A stretch of 64,000 nucleotides of DNA from Tachypleus tridentatus (lineage: Eukaryota > Arthropoda > Merostomata > Xiphosura > Limulidae). The notes beneath the pieces were generated by a model that worked only from the letters and a program-made list of their open reading frames with translations, had not been told where the DNA came from and did no database searches. Made by a program: the position numbers and the translations under genes. Within the stretch, counting starts at the first letter, position 1; every line of letters starts with the position of its first letter. Of the stretch, positions 46,304 to 57,940 are shown piece by piece. Location of the stretch: NCBI RefSeq assembly GCF_004210375.1, contig NC_134834.1:40142264-40206263 (forward strand), written 5' to 3'.

Positions 46304-47211
46304 CGAGGTTTGTTCAAAAAATACGCGGACTGATGTCATAAAACAAAATGTACTTTATTTAGAAGTTACAGGTCTGGGACCCCTTCAAAGTACTCTCCTC
46401 CCCAACGCACACACTTATCCCAACGGTGTTTCCACTTGTTGAAACAGTCCTGGTACGCTTCTTTTGTAATGTCCTCCAGCTCCTTCGTCGCATTTGCCTT
46501 AATCTCGGAAATCGTCTCAAATCTTCTTCCTTTCAAGGGTCTTTTGAGTTTGGGGAACAAGGAAAAATCGCAAGGAGCAAGGTCAGGTGAGTAGGGGGGA
46601 TGAGGAAGAACAGTGATCGAGTGTTTGGCCAAAAACTCACGAGTTCTGAGAGCTGAATTTCGCAGCAACGCGGTGCATCTTCAATTTTTCGGTCAAAATC
46701 TCGTAACAAGATCCAACTGATATCCCACACTCTTCAGCAAGCTCCCTGACAGTCAGACGTCGATTTGCCCGCACCAAGGTGTTGATTTTGTCGACGTGTG
46801 GGTCGTTAGTTGACGTGGAAAGATGTCCAGGACGCTCATCATCTTCAATGGACTGTCGACCATCCTTAAAACGTTCATGCCACTTTAAACATGCCGTACG
46901 ATTCATAGCAACATCACCATAAGCCGTGTTAAGCATAGCAAAAGTTTCAGTCGCAGATTTTCCACGTTTAACACAAAATTTCACAGCAAGTCGTTGCTCC
47001 TTCAGGTCATTCATTCTGAAATCCGCCAAACGAAAAAAATCGCACTTCACTTAAAACCGCGTAGCTAATACAGAAATGAAGATATCTGCAATCGGGAAAT
47101 GGTGTCGTAATTAGCTGATCTGTGCGAACCTAGCAACACCAAGCGGATTCCCCTGGAACCAACTGGAGCCGCGCAATTCAAACAGTCCGCGTATTTTTTG
47201 AACAGCCCTCG
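46304..47211 (-). mobile_element. mariner element with internal deletion (908 bp)
   Basis: TA flanks at 46302-46303 and 47212-47213. Inverted ends CGAGGTTTGTTCAAAAAATA (left) and, reverse-complemented, CGAGGGCTGTTCAAAAAATA (right), both continuing CGCGGACTG. It is nested in the gypsy RT and transcribed right to left. The short length is due to a ~400-base internal deletion. Confidence 0.9.
46366..47017 (-). pseudogene. mariner transposase, centre deleted
   Basis: The N-terminal part from about 47017 (MNDLKEQRLAVKFCVKRGKS) has two helix-turn-helix units and the linker (SIEDDERPGHLSTSTND, then LTVRELAEECGISVGSCYEI). It breaks after HRVAAKF and resumes at about 46660 with TREFLAKHSITVLPHPPYSP and DLAPCDFSLFPKLKRPLKGR. 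The third catalytic Asp is in the LAPCDF block (DD34D). The segment with the first two Asp residues is deleted, so it cannot be active. The surviving parts are little decayed. Confidence 0.85.
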
Positions 47212-48950
47212 TACAACCCTAGAGAGTACTTGGCTCTCTTCAGTGATGACTATAAAAAAGAAGGAACGAATAACAAAGTTTCGTAGGGTTAGATGGGTGA
47301 AACAGGTGGTATGCATTGGTGCCACGCACATTAACGTATACATGTATGGGGACCCATCCATTGGATAACATACCTAGATCTGATTTATCGTTAATGGTAA
47401 ATAGAAGTGAATAATAAAATATGACCGAAGATTTGTTTCAATACTCAAGAAAAAGTGGATGAATTTTGTATCACGCCATTTGACTTATTTAATGGACCTC
47501 TCATTTTTGAGAGACTGATGGAATTTACACTTGGAGAACATCAGTAGAAGAGGTGTCTCATATACTGGTCTCTTATATCTATCTTTCACCATATGATTAA
47601 AGCCGCTGCTAAAAATCTGAGAATGGTATTTCAGTTGATCAAGGACACAAGTTTGAAACTGAAACCTGCAAAGTATGTGCTTATATGCATGACACACATA
47701 ATTTGCAGAAATGGAGTATCTAATGACTATTCAACTATCACAATGGCTCTTAACTTTAAATTACACAAGAAACTAGCAGTGTTCCAAATTTTGCATCATA
47801 TTAACAAGGTTTGTGATAATTTTTTTTCTAACGTAACTACACTACTCTCTGTATTGATTAAAGTTGACGTCCGTTTATTGGACATTTTACTGTGGAGATG
47901 TGTTCCAGATCATGAAATACCTTAGTCAAAGTATTAGTGTTGGCATATATTCATCAGTAATGTCAATTTATCCTTGATACAGATACCAGTTTTAATGAAA
48001 CAGACCTAACCTTTGTCACCTGTATATTATTATGAAGCATGTGATCATGCCAGCGATTTGTATGCAGAAACCTGAGCACTGATACTGTGTGAAAAAAGGT
48101 ACTGCTTGCAGCTGTAGGATTTGTCAAACATTACCCACTAAATGTACAATAATGAGTCGTTACTTAAGTGCACTCTGTTTCACTGAACTGGCTAAGGGTA
48201 TGATTGCACATTGGATAATGATTTACGTTTTTGTACAACACTATTTGGGTTAGCAACATAAAAATAACGACAATAGTTAAATCCGTTGCTCCAGCACTGA
48301 TAATGAACCATCCAAACAGTGGTCATTTTCTATATATGGATAGACACCATTAATGACCAGTCAGGAATGCTACTTTCAGTATGTGACCAATACAAACTGG
48401 CAGATTTAGAAGTAACATATGAAATTTGGCACTTGTACAGGCAGTTGAAAGTGCAGTATGGTAAGTTGTGCCATCATTATGAATCACTGTGATATGATAA
48501 CCAAGATATGATAAAGCTAGTAGTCCTCATACTTCTAAAGCAAGGAATCTTTCTTAATGGAAATATTATATGGCGCCAAGGAGTGACACACACTATTTAA
48601 ACCTGGATATTGTTTGTTCTCTTCTGAAAGCTGAAAAAGAAGAGTAAATATATGCTGGACAATATCAACTACGTATTCGAGTGGACTGTAATTTTTCTGT
48701 CAGTTAACATGTTAATACAGTACTTCACAGACGCCTTTATGTCCATACAGATCAAGTAGTTACCTTGAAAAGCTAGTTATTTGTAGAGTTATGTCAAGGG
48801 GGAAAGGAGAATACACGCTTTCATTCTCAATCTGATGATCTTGCTGTATCGGCTGTACAGATAGTAGATGTCCATCCCAATTAATTCAGTCAGTGCTAAC
48901 AATGATACCAAGCCTACACTCGACAACTATGTGAGGCCTAACTGAACTGA

Positions 48951-51900
48951 TTGAGATGGACATTTACCATACGTTAGAATAACATACTATGTAACAGAGT
49001 AACAGTCAACTGGTTGTTCTTTAAATTTCCTAGGAGGTCTAATGCATTATGATCCTCTTTCCTAACGAATGTATTTGCAATGTCCATATGTATATGCGGA
49101 ATTACTGTATTCTGTGAAGTTAATTAGCATAAATATCTGCTTCAGAAAGTTACCAAGGTAGCAGTACATCAAACAAGATGTCACAAGAAAATAATGATAT
49201 AACAATAGTTTGAGACTTGTGACTAATTATATTTGTAGAATACAACTGTATCACAGAAATAACAGCCCTAGTATTGAATTGTGAGTTACTGTAGTTAAAT
49301 ATGTCAACAAACTTACATTATATGTCACTAGTGGGTAGTTTGAGAAGTGTTTTTGTCAAGATATAGATTATAATTGTAAATTAGCTATGATGATAATAAT
49401 ACTGTGTTGTTGAAAATCATATTAGCTGATATTAAGGAAAAAACTTCGTACGTACTTAAATTAACAGTATTTATCTGTCTTCTCTGATAAATGCCTGAGG
49501 CGCTGATGATGACCTTTTAATCACTATGATTGGGATTAATTGCTTTTATTGGGGATAGAATGGCCTGTTATTCTAAAATATCTGTGGCCGAAAGTGACTT
49601 TTATTGTTTTCTAAGCTATCAAATGGTGTTTAATAGGATGTATATGTATTGTATTACACGATAGTTATATGACATTCTACCGTTAGGACAGCTGATAAAT
49701 GGTACTTACCTTACTTTCAAATAATCGTGTGGTCAGTCTAGCTGGGATATAGGATGAAATGTTTTATCTATATACAGCTAAGACTGATAGGTTTGTTAAA
49801 ATAAATATTGGAGAAATGAACAATTGGTTTGACTGCTGATGATGGCATGGTGCTCTGACAAACTAACCTTGCCTTCTGAGCACTAAGAAAGTTTGAACAA
49901 TTACAAAACAGGTGACCTTGTCCTGTTGAGTCTTATAGTATAGTTTGTATACATTATATTTAGGCATTTCTTACTTTTACCGAGTTATTGTAGAGTTTAC
50001 ATGATATGGCTGGTTTTCAAAAGCCTTAGCTGGCAATATGAGTGCAGCAATCTGGTATTTTGGAGTGACTGGTAATATGATGACAAAGTTATTGAACATC
50101 GTAATCAGGACGGATGTCCATAGTAGAATAGGCTATTATTTCTTAATTTTTCAACACTACTTTTATTTTTATGAAGTCGTTCTAGTGAGCCTATCTCTTT
50201 AAATGGTACCTGTGACCTAACACGTGTTTTTTACACATAGAGAACACGAGTGACTCTGGTGTTGTTGACATGGAAATTAAGTTAGCTGCTGAATTAAGGA
50301 AATCATGTACATCAAGTCAGTTGATGATAAACTAATTGGTAAAGCAGCACAAGTATGTCTTCTTTTTCATATTTGAACGAGTTGGTATACATTGAATTAT
50401 ATGTATACACGAATATACGTATATATAAAAAATCATTAGTTATAAAGCTATCAGCTACATTAATTGCAAATGAGCAATATTTTGAACAGCTCTATAAATA
50501 TAATGATAAAATTAGTATAAATCAACAACATTTTACAAAGAGGCCTAAAAATCAAAAAATATTTTTACATGACGAGTCTTTGTTGTCCTTATTAAAACTC
50601 GTAACGGGCAATGTCTGTGGCCATAGCACCCAAACACGTTAGGGGAAGTCCATCTATCAAACAAGATGCAGATGACAAACAAGCCAGCAACTAAAGAAAA
50701 TTAGTTAAGGATTAGGATGTGAGTGTTTGAACATACAATGTCTCAAATCCTACTGTCTTTCACTGTCTGCAGCCAATTCTGGAAAGAGAGTTATTCTTAA
50801 TATTTATATTTTGAATTATTATTTTTATGTTTACAAATATATCAAGTAGATTATTAAAAATCCTGACTAAATCTTTCAGGCCTATTTTAGAATATAATGT
50901 AGTAACAGAGTTAGTTATTTTTAAGGAAATTAAGTTAGTTAAGCATTCCAAAAATTGGTATATTATTTTTAATGATAAAAACAGTGTTTCAAATCATTTA
51001 ATGACAGTTACTTTATTTTTTAATAAAGCATCTAGAATGTTGTTATTAAGTACAACAGTAGCAGATCTAATCAGTGTGTTTAAAAAGCGTGTAATAAACC
51101 TGAACTTAAAAGAAGTTTTATGCAATTTCAAAACTGCATATAAAATGATAAGTTAGAACATGTATAATCTATATTTATAGGTCGATTTCAATAGGTTTCT
51201 TTGAATTTGTAGTAACTATATTTGTATTGAAGATGCTTTTGTAAATGTGTTTGTTGTATTAATTTCAACAATTGAAATTTAAAGTGTGTGTATATTATTT
51301 TTTACATACAAAATCAAAATTACAATAAACTTTATCAATACTGATAATAAGGAATTGTTCTTAAAATTCTCTTATTTTCCTTTAATAGATATTAAAATAA
51401 ACACATATCTCATATTCTGATAATTTTAAAGCTTTCTATTAAGTTAGAAATAGTTTCCATTTAAAAACACGGAGGATAATAAAATTTTTACTGATTTTGA
51501 TCAATATTTTTCCAAATATTTCAAGATTTTATTTTTTAAAGACTTTTTTTAAAATTCTAAATTTGGTACTTTTTCTATAAACAATTTTTAGTCGTAATCG
51601 CTTATAACATCTTAGTTGCAGTTTAATATATGTGTATGAAATGAATAAATAAAACCACTAACTATACAAATGGAAAGTAAATTATCGATTCATATCGGAT
51701 TTAATTATTCACGAAAACAAGACGTGGTTCTATAGGTTTATTATACTTAAAACTAACAATTTTATGAAATAAATATGGTAGAGATAAATCATCACATACT
51801 TTATGTTTGAAATATATTACCGTAAAAGATATGTGTTTTTGTTCTTGACCAACATATTCGTTAGAACATGATTCCATTTGAATTCAAATTTGATCAGGTC

Positions 51901-52287
51901 TATAACTAAACTAAATCTTTAGTATGAATATGTTTAAACCTATATATGTTGGCAAATATTTCAGTTTTGTGTCGTTTAATTCGGATAATTCTTTTATTCT
52001 ATATTTTAAAATATTAATAGATCTGTCGAAAGCATAATTTTTCAAAATTAACCTATTATTTCTATTTTTATATTTACCTTAATTTTATTTGTTTAATTGT
52101 ACAAATATTTATCTGGAATAAGAATCTAATACAAATATTTTAATTAAATATTCAGCACGTTTATTTTGAAAATTCTGGTTTAGTCGATAAGGATGTACAG
52201 ATTCTTCTTTTAAGATAAAATTTTATTCTTGTTCTGTTAATAAATTGACATTATATATATTCTCTATTGTTGCAACTTTGACAATAT
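48951..52287. other. AT-rich DNA; possible gypsy 3' end, otherwise unassigned
   Basis: From 48950 to about 50340 the composition still resembles the gypsy debris to the left, but no LTR or chromodomain is seen. The ORFs at 50355-50642 and 50827-51156 lack family resemblance or splice borders. From 51300 on it is very AT-rich. Confidence 0.3.
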
Positions 52288-52400
52288 ATAAAACAGTGGT
52301 GCAGCGGTAAGTCAACGAATTCATACTGCTTAAAGCAGGGGTTTGATTCCTCCCAGTAGACACGGAAAATAGTTCGATGTGGCTTTACTAAAACATGTGC
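52288..52400 (+). mobile_element. tRNA-derived short SINE (family 2)
   Basis: AGTGGTGCAGCGGTAAGTCA (A box), CAGGGGTTTGATTCCTCCCA (B box), TAGTTCGATGTGGCTTTACT body. Matches 21597-21719. Confidence 0.7.
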
Positions 52401-54560
52401 ACACAATATGTCATTTGTTGGACCATTACTATTATTGAGGAAAGACCATATATCTGAAATGTAAAAATGTTCTCTTAGATATTAATATCACTATAATTAT
52501 TATCTTTTTATATAAACCTGAATAATGTGTTTTAGTATTTAATATTCACATATTCAAGATTTGTAGAACTTCAGGGTAGATGTTGCTAATACAATTTGTA
52601 TTACTTGATTGCTAATACTATTTATATTATCAATATATCTATATTTATATATCTAAGGAAAATATCTCTAGATTTGAAAAAATTATTTATAAACTTGTTT
52701 TCATAATTCAAAGGATATAAATTAGCAATACAACTTAAATAAATAGATTCCATCAATATACGCACTATTTCCTTATCAACGTACTTATCAGAATGAATAT
52801 AATTATTATATGAACAAAAATATAATTGTGTTTTTAATATTGGTAGCAGTAAAACTTTGACTTTTTTACTTTAAAATTGGTAGATCAATGAATGGATCTA
52901 TTAAAGAATTTATCACAAACAACAAATCGTTGAGTAGTATAGTCGTAAATAATGTAGTTCATTAAATCATAAGTTTGAATTGTATCTGCTAATTATGTTT
53001 TATTCAACATTTCTACGTTCTTTATATCTAAGTATCTAGATATTAACAGTATAATTAATATTTTTAACAATTGACTGATTTAGTCATTTGCTTAAAAAAA
53101 TCGAATGTTGCTTCAGAATAGTTTTTGTCGAACTAGAAATAAAATGAATAGTTTGTTTTGAATTTTGCGGAAACTGCATGAGAGCTGTATGCACTAGCCG
53201 TCTCTCATTTAATAATGTAAGACAATATAAAAGGCAGCTAGTTATCACCACCCGCCGCCAACCCTTGGGTTAATTTTTAACCAACAAATAATGAGATTGA
53301 CCGTCACATTATAACGCTACTATGGCTAAAAGGTTAAGCATGTTTGGTGTGACGGAAATTCGAACCCTTGACCCTCGAATTACAAGTCGAGAGCCTTAAA
53401 ACCTGGTCAGGCCGGGCCTAGAAATAAAGCAACAATGAATGGGAAATTTTTGTAATTTAAGTCTTACATATAGATACGGTAATTTTGGATGTAGTTTGAT
53501 TTAATATCAATTTGTGCAGCTTTCAACAATTGTTAATAAATACCCTCTTTATAGTTACCTTGTAATTTAAATGTTTGTTTAGTATCTGTCAAAATTACAC
53601 TGGTTTTATCTGCAGGCACTGTAATATATTTCTCCTGTATTTTACTGATTTTTTTAAATTGAAAAGATTCAAAACTATTGGATATTTATTAACGTTAATG
53701 ATAGCTAATTTATCTTTAATTATATTGTTCACATAATATATTAATTATAAAAACCAATTTCGATGATAATGTGTAGAATGAATAAGTTTTAAAATATAAT
53801 CATCTTTGTTTTTATAAACATAAACAAAATAACGACCTATATCTCTAGAATGGAATGGTAATGGTTTTCCTTGTAGAATTTGAAATGTCTATATTGTACA
53901 TTTTGTAGTTAGCCCTGTTTTGCAAGATTTTCTGTAAAAAAAATATATTTTATTATATCTAAATTCCCAGTAATAATAAATTCATAAAAAATTGCCAAAG
54001 ATTTTGAGTGAGAATTACATGGTAAATTGTGTATATTATTTATATTTAAATTATTTTTAAAAACACTTGTTATTATATATAAGTGGTCCTATTAGAAGTT
54101 GATATTCAAAATTGATAATAAGTTTTAAATATTTTAAATTAAAATTATTTTGTATTGCAGAAACATGTAAGTCATTAACAATTTTATAAACACTTTTGTA
54201 GAAATAACTACGAACGTCAGCAACCAAATAAAATTTACCATCTAAATGAGTACAAAAGTCTATAATATTTGCCCATTTCATTTTTTTTTTAACTTTTTTT
54301 TTATATTTGTCATTTTGTACATTTTTGGATAAAACTATCTAAACAAAAGAAATTACCAATACAATTTCTATTAGTTAATTCCATATCAGTAAACCATTAT
54401 AATTTTGATTCAGATCATAAAAATATAAAGTTTTGTATTTATAGATGTAAAAATTTTATTTTGTAATGTATTTGTTTCTAAATGTTTTAAATGTGGTTGA
54501 AGATTTCGTGTTTAATTAAGACGTGCTTTGTGTTTTCTTAATACAAGTAGATAATACATA
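52401..54560 (-). pseudogene. Second copy of the YIDD-type reverse transcriptase, decayed
   Basis: The reverse strand contains the same blocks as 29571-31861: DDYILKLIHSTHYHRNWFL (53780-53730), KDKLAIINVNKYPIVLN, then IQEKYITVPADKTSVIL (53650-53600), and further left YRYIDNINSISNQ (52655-52615), where the Asp-Asp pair reads DN. It contains a younger SINE (53144-53417). The direct repeats that bracket the 29-32 kb copy were not recognised here. Confidence 0.5.
53144..53417 (-). mobile_element. tRNA-derived SINE (family 1), diverged
   Basis: Exact 11-base duplication CTAGAAATAAA (53133-53143 and 53418-53428). More substitutions than the other full-length copies (for example ATTTTGCGGAAACTGCATGA), so an older insertion. 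Confidence 0.9.
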
Positions 54561-55130
54561 CAGTTTAAATTTGTAATACGTTGAGAGACAGGAATGGACA
54601 TAACATAATTTACGCCACATGAAGTAAAAAAATTGATGCAAGTACGATATTCATTTATGTTGAAGAAATATTTTTCAGCTACAATTTATATGATCACTTG
54701 TTTGGTAAAAATAAGAGAAAACACAGCATACTCGCTGTTTGTTAGTAGTGAAATTTACAATTATACTTGACTTGTATGATTAAACAATTTCCGAACTTTG
54801 ATATTACTGAATGTTTTATGCCAATATGACTTATGAATAAAGTAGATGCAAATCACGAACTACTTTTTAACTACATTTAGTTGTTGTGTTATAATAAGTT
54901 TATATAAACTACAAGAATAATGTTTGGAATTTATTTGCGAAATAATACATGATTTTTCTTTACTCACATCATAATGAACTTGAATCAGTTGGAGTTCTAA
55001 GATACAGGTTACAAATCCTTCATGTTCAGTAGCTTTCATCTCTAATACAAAAGCGATCAGCTTAATTTCAGTTTCGAGTGTAAGGTGTTAATCGCATTTT
55101 TTACCTTTTCCGCCCCATTGATCCGAGAGC
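54561..55130. other. AT-rich DNA ending in a small dispersed repeat
   Basis: 55060-55130 plus 55344-55365 pair with 57640-57757 (shared CCCCATTGATCCGAGA, TGTTTGTCTTT, and GACAAC-GTACAAC), a ~110-base repeat of unknown kind. Confidence 0.5.
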
Positions 55131-55143
55131 TGTTTGTCTTTAT

Positions 55144-55330
55144 ATATATGCAAAAACGGCTCGTTTGGGTTGAGAAATTTATTTTACATAGAAGAGCGAA
55201 CAACGTTTCGACCTTCTTCGGTCATCGTCGAAACGTTGTTCGCTCTTCTATGTAAAATATTTTCTCAACCCAAACGAGCCGTTTTTGCATATATATCTCT
55301 CTACAAGTGGGTTTTCTCGACATCACTGAT
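55144..55330. mobile_element. Palindromic Penelope-like terminal element (187 bp)
   Basis: Perfect 13-base target duplication TGTTTGTCTTTAT (55131-55143 and 55331-55343). The unoccupied paralogous site is visible at 57725-57740 (CTGTTTGTCTTTGTGACAAC), so the insertion is unambiguous. The two arms meet directly (GGTCATCGTCGAAACGTTGT), and the CTGA half of the hammerhead core has been lost. Confidence 0.85.
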
Positions 55331-55343
55331 TGTTTGTCTTTAT

Positions 55344-55760
55344 GACAACTGTACAACATGTATGTGAGATGCAGGAATTTGTTAATTAGTAACTGTTTTC
55401 ATTGGCCGCCCTAGTAGGAGTTCTGACTAAGTTAACTATGTTTGCTTTTTTATAAAACTATTTTGATTGTGTAACCATTCGTGCTTGGAACAAACACGTC
55501 CTGATGTCGTAATGGCGAATGTATTCATTATGAATGACGTAAGGTATGGTATGCCATATCTATTTATGAAAGACCTTTCCCAGGAACGGGTCAGATCATA
55601 ATGTTCAACCTTATATTGTTAACTGAAGTTTTGGTTTGTCACATATTAAGTTATCTTGGAGCTTTCAATTTATAACATAAGTCAATATATATAAATGTAA
55701 TAAGTCCATAATGTTTAAATTTACTGATATGTTCCAATGAAGTTGACACAGTGTTAAATA
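55344..55760. other. Unassigned DNA before a Tc1 element
   Basis: Nothing recognised apart from the end of the small dispersed repeat. Confidence 0.3.
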
Positions 55761-56897
55761 CTCTTCAAAAAAAAGAAACGCAAAAGGGATATTCTTGTTA
55801 TTTTAAAGAGAAATATATGTAATAACGTTAAAAGCTCAGAGTATGTGATGTTACACGTGTTAAGGCACTGATTGCCAGACCAAAATGACAATAAAAGTTG
55901 TGCACTTTGAAAACGAAGGAAAACATTGGATTTTTCGCCAAAACGCATTCGTGTCCAATACATTTGTTTGAGAGATCTGAATGTTCTGCAAGTGCAACAT
56001 GTGCAAAGTCCCTACAAAAGTGACGGGTTCTCGGTTTTCATAGCTCAGTGTTAAGCCACCGACACGCAATACAGTTACGCCAAGACTGACTGAAGCACAA
56101 CGCAACAACGCCATTGCTCGCTTTGAAGCAGGCGAATCTCGATCAGATGTTGCCAGAGCTGTGAATGTTCACCTAAGCACCATCACAAGGCTATGGAACC
56201 GTCACCAACAGCATGGATCAACTTGTGACCGTCCACGATCTGGCAAACCTCGTGTGACCACGCCCGCACAAGATCGTTACATCCGGTTACGTCACCTTCG
56301 GTATAGGACCACCACTGCGACGTCTACTACCTCAACCATACCAGGGCTGCGTAGGATTCTCGATCAGACCGTACGCAACCGTCGACGAGATTCTTAGGCC
56401 CCATGTGCAACCCATCATGGTGAACGTCAACGACGTTTTTCAACATGACAACACCCGTCCTCACACAGCCCAACTCACCACTGTCTTCTTCAGACACCAC
56501 AACATCAACGTTCTTCCCTGGCCCTCCAGATCACCAGTTTTTGGGACGAGTTGGACCGACGTCTGCGACGGCGACAACCTCAACCGCAAACTCTACCTCA
56601 GCTTGCAGCAGCTTTGCAGGCTGAGTGGACATCCATTCCATAGGATGTGATTCGTCATCTCATCGCTTCCATGGGCAGGAGATGCCAAGCAGTTATTGAT
56701 GCTCACGGGGGGCATACTCGTTATTGACGTTGAGTGACGTTAAACGTCAACTAGTGAGCATGGACTTCGCCTTTGCAGACTTTGGATGTTCAGCAGTGAA
56801 TGTGCAAAGTTTCACACATGTCATACAGAACTACCCGGAATAAACTTGTTAACAATATGTCTCAAATTTTGCCTTTTGCGTTTCTTTTTTTGAAGAG
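55761..56897 (+). mobile_element. Tc1-like transposon with internal deletion (1137 bp)
   Basis: TA flanks at 55759-55760 and 56898-56899. Inverted ends CTCTTCAAAAAAAAGAAACG and, reverse-complemented, CTCTTCAAAAAAAGAAACGC, both followed by CAAAA-like sequence. Much more GC-rich than its surroundings, which suggests recent entry relative to the base composition of the region. Confidence 0.85.
56085..56730 (+). pseudogene. Tc1-family transposase with deleted catalytic centre
   Basis: The forward frame gives EAQRNNAIARFEAGESRSDV, then ARAVNVHLSTITRLWNRHQQ and DRPRSGKPRVTTPAQDRYIR (both HTH units and hinge) to about 56395, where a deletion removes the first catalytic Asp region. It resumes at about 56436 with a block reading FQHDNTRPHTAQ (second Asp), NVLPWPSRSP, and a shifted FWDELDRRLRRR (Glu neighbourhood) near 56540-56570. 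It ends in a CQAVIDAHGGHTRY-like tail near 56725. A third Tc1 subfamily, distinct from those at 9.3 and 16.6 kb. Confidence 0.75.
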
Positions 56898-57057
56898 TAC
56901 AGTTTCCAGCAATGACTGTTAAATATAACGTATGTGTTACTTTTATAATAAAATAGACGCTATGAAGCATGTAATCTACCATATTGTAAACCCCCTGTTT
57001 AAACTATATTTTGTAATCAGCAGTTAAAGTTGTTTCAACCGGTTATTTTTCTTGCAG

Positions 57058-57117
57058 ATTCCTTTATTGACTATGCCACAACAAAAGAATTCCATATACC
57101 TGAATCGGTTTACGAGG
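57058..57117 (+). CDS. Candidate second exon of the prominin-like gene
   Basis: A good acceptor (TTTTTCTTGCAG ending at 57057) and donor (GTGAGG at 57118) border 60 bases that are open in the phase-1 frame: SFIDYATTKEFHIPESVYE. Joined after the phase-1 end of 29086-29299 it continues without a shift, replacing the linker between the VQP block and the first transmembrane helix expected in prominins. It ends in phase 0, so the next exon should start in phase 0 beyond the window or in the TE-rich right end. The phase-1 start is also compatible with the exon at 955-1035. Small size makes the family link tentative. Confidence 0.45.
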
Positions 57118-57940
57118 TGAGGAAGGTTAAAACCATTTATTGCTGAACCAAGGTTTTTTTGAATATTATAAAATCGCTTGAGAAAAAAGTGAACGATTAA
57201 CCGCCGGTTACAGTTTAGGAAGATAACTAATAAAGACTTGATATTAACGCGCTGTAATTCTTGTAATTTAATTTTCTAATCAACCCAATCAGTAATTACA
57301 CCAGAAAACAAAGTAGCAATTACTTTGAGAGCAACAGCATTCATTACTGGTTGTGAATATTTTAGTTATAAACAATATCGTTTTTAGTATTAAGTTTATT
57401 CTATTTTTATTTAACTTATACGTTTGTGTTGTTGTTTGGCCAGAAAGAAATTTGACGTCACAGGTTAAGCACATGGCTTAATGACTGGACTATTCTTTGA
57501 CGCTTAAGAACTCTGCTACAGTGTATTGTTAGAATCATCCACACGAATTCTTAAGTTCATGCTTTACCCAAATAGTGAGATTGATCACCATATTATAACA
57601 TATCCACATCTGAAAGAGCGAATATTTTCGGTATTATATTGTTGTTTATTTAGTCAGCTTAATTTTAGTTTTGAGTGTAAGATATTAATTGTATTTTTAC
57701 CTTTTCTTCCCCATTGATCCGAGATCTGTTTGTCTTTGTGACAACCGTACAACGGTAAAAGAAACTCTCATGTAGACATGAAAAAGAAATTAAGAAGTTA
57801 ATGATGGTTTAATGCTATTTGCAAAGCTATGCTTATCCCAGGTTAGTTTTAAATAAGTAACCACGTGAATCAAATCCCTCACGTTCATCATTGTCACTCA
57901 CCAATGAATTGTCAGTAGGACAGTTATTCACAATATAATC
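57118..57940. other. Intronic DNA with a small dispersed repeat
   Basis: Includes the paralogous empty site (57640-57757) of the 55.1-kb palindromic insertion. No other feature. Confidence 0.4.

Larger units (their letters stand above)
45380..48950 (+). pseudogene. Decayed Ty3/gypsy pol (PR-RT-RH-IN order)
   Basis: Forward-strand blocks in conventional order: protease remains near 45530-45710 (VSDLGSGTVI, GINLLQTL, the 'V-D---GILG-DFL' region); the pre-RT linker at 46040-46200 (RHALSKLFNAFYNVFLGRHD matching 'LL--Y-DVF', then IQFYDID for the 'H-IDT' block); the RT C-terminal part at 47610-47900 (LRMVFQLIKDTSLKLKPAKY, the 'L--VF--L----LKLKP-KC' block); RNase H at 48030-48120 (EKRYC); and integrase near 48780-48850 (TRFHSQSDDL for 'TP-HPQ-DGL', the block before the catalytic Glu). 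A mariner (46304-47211) removed the RT centre. Many stops; ancient. Confidence 0.6.

Noticed and set aside
46031-46333. 100-codon ORF as a host gene
   Set aside because: Its blocks fit the protease-RT linker of a gypsy element and it is interrupted by a mariner; read as TE debris.
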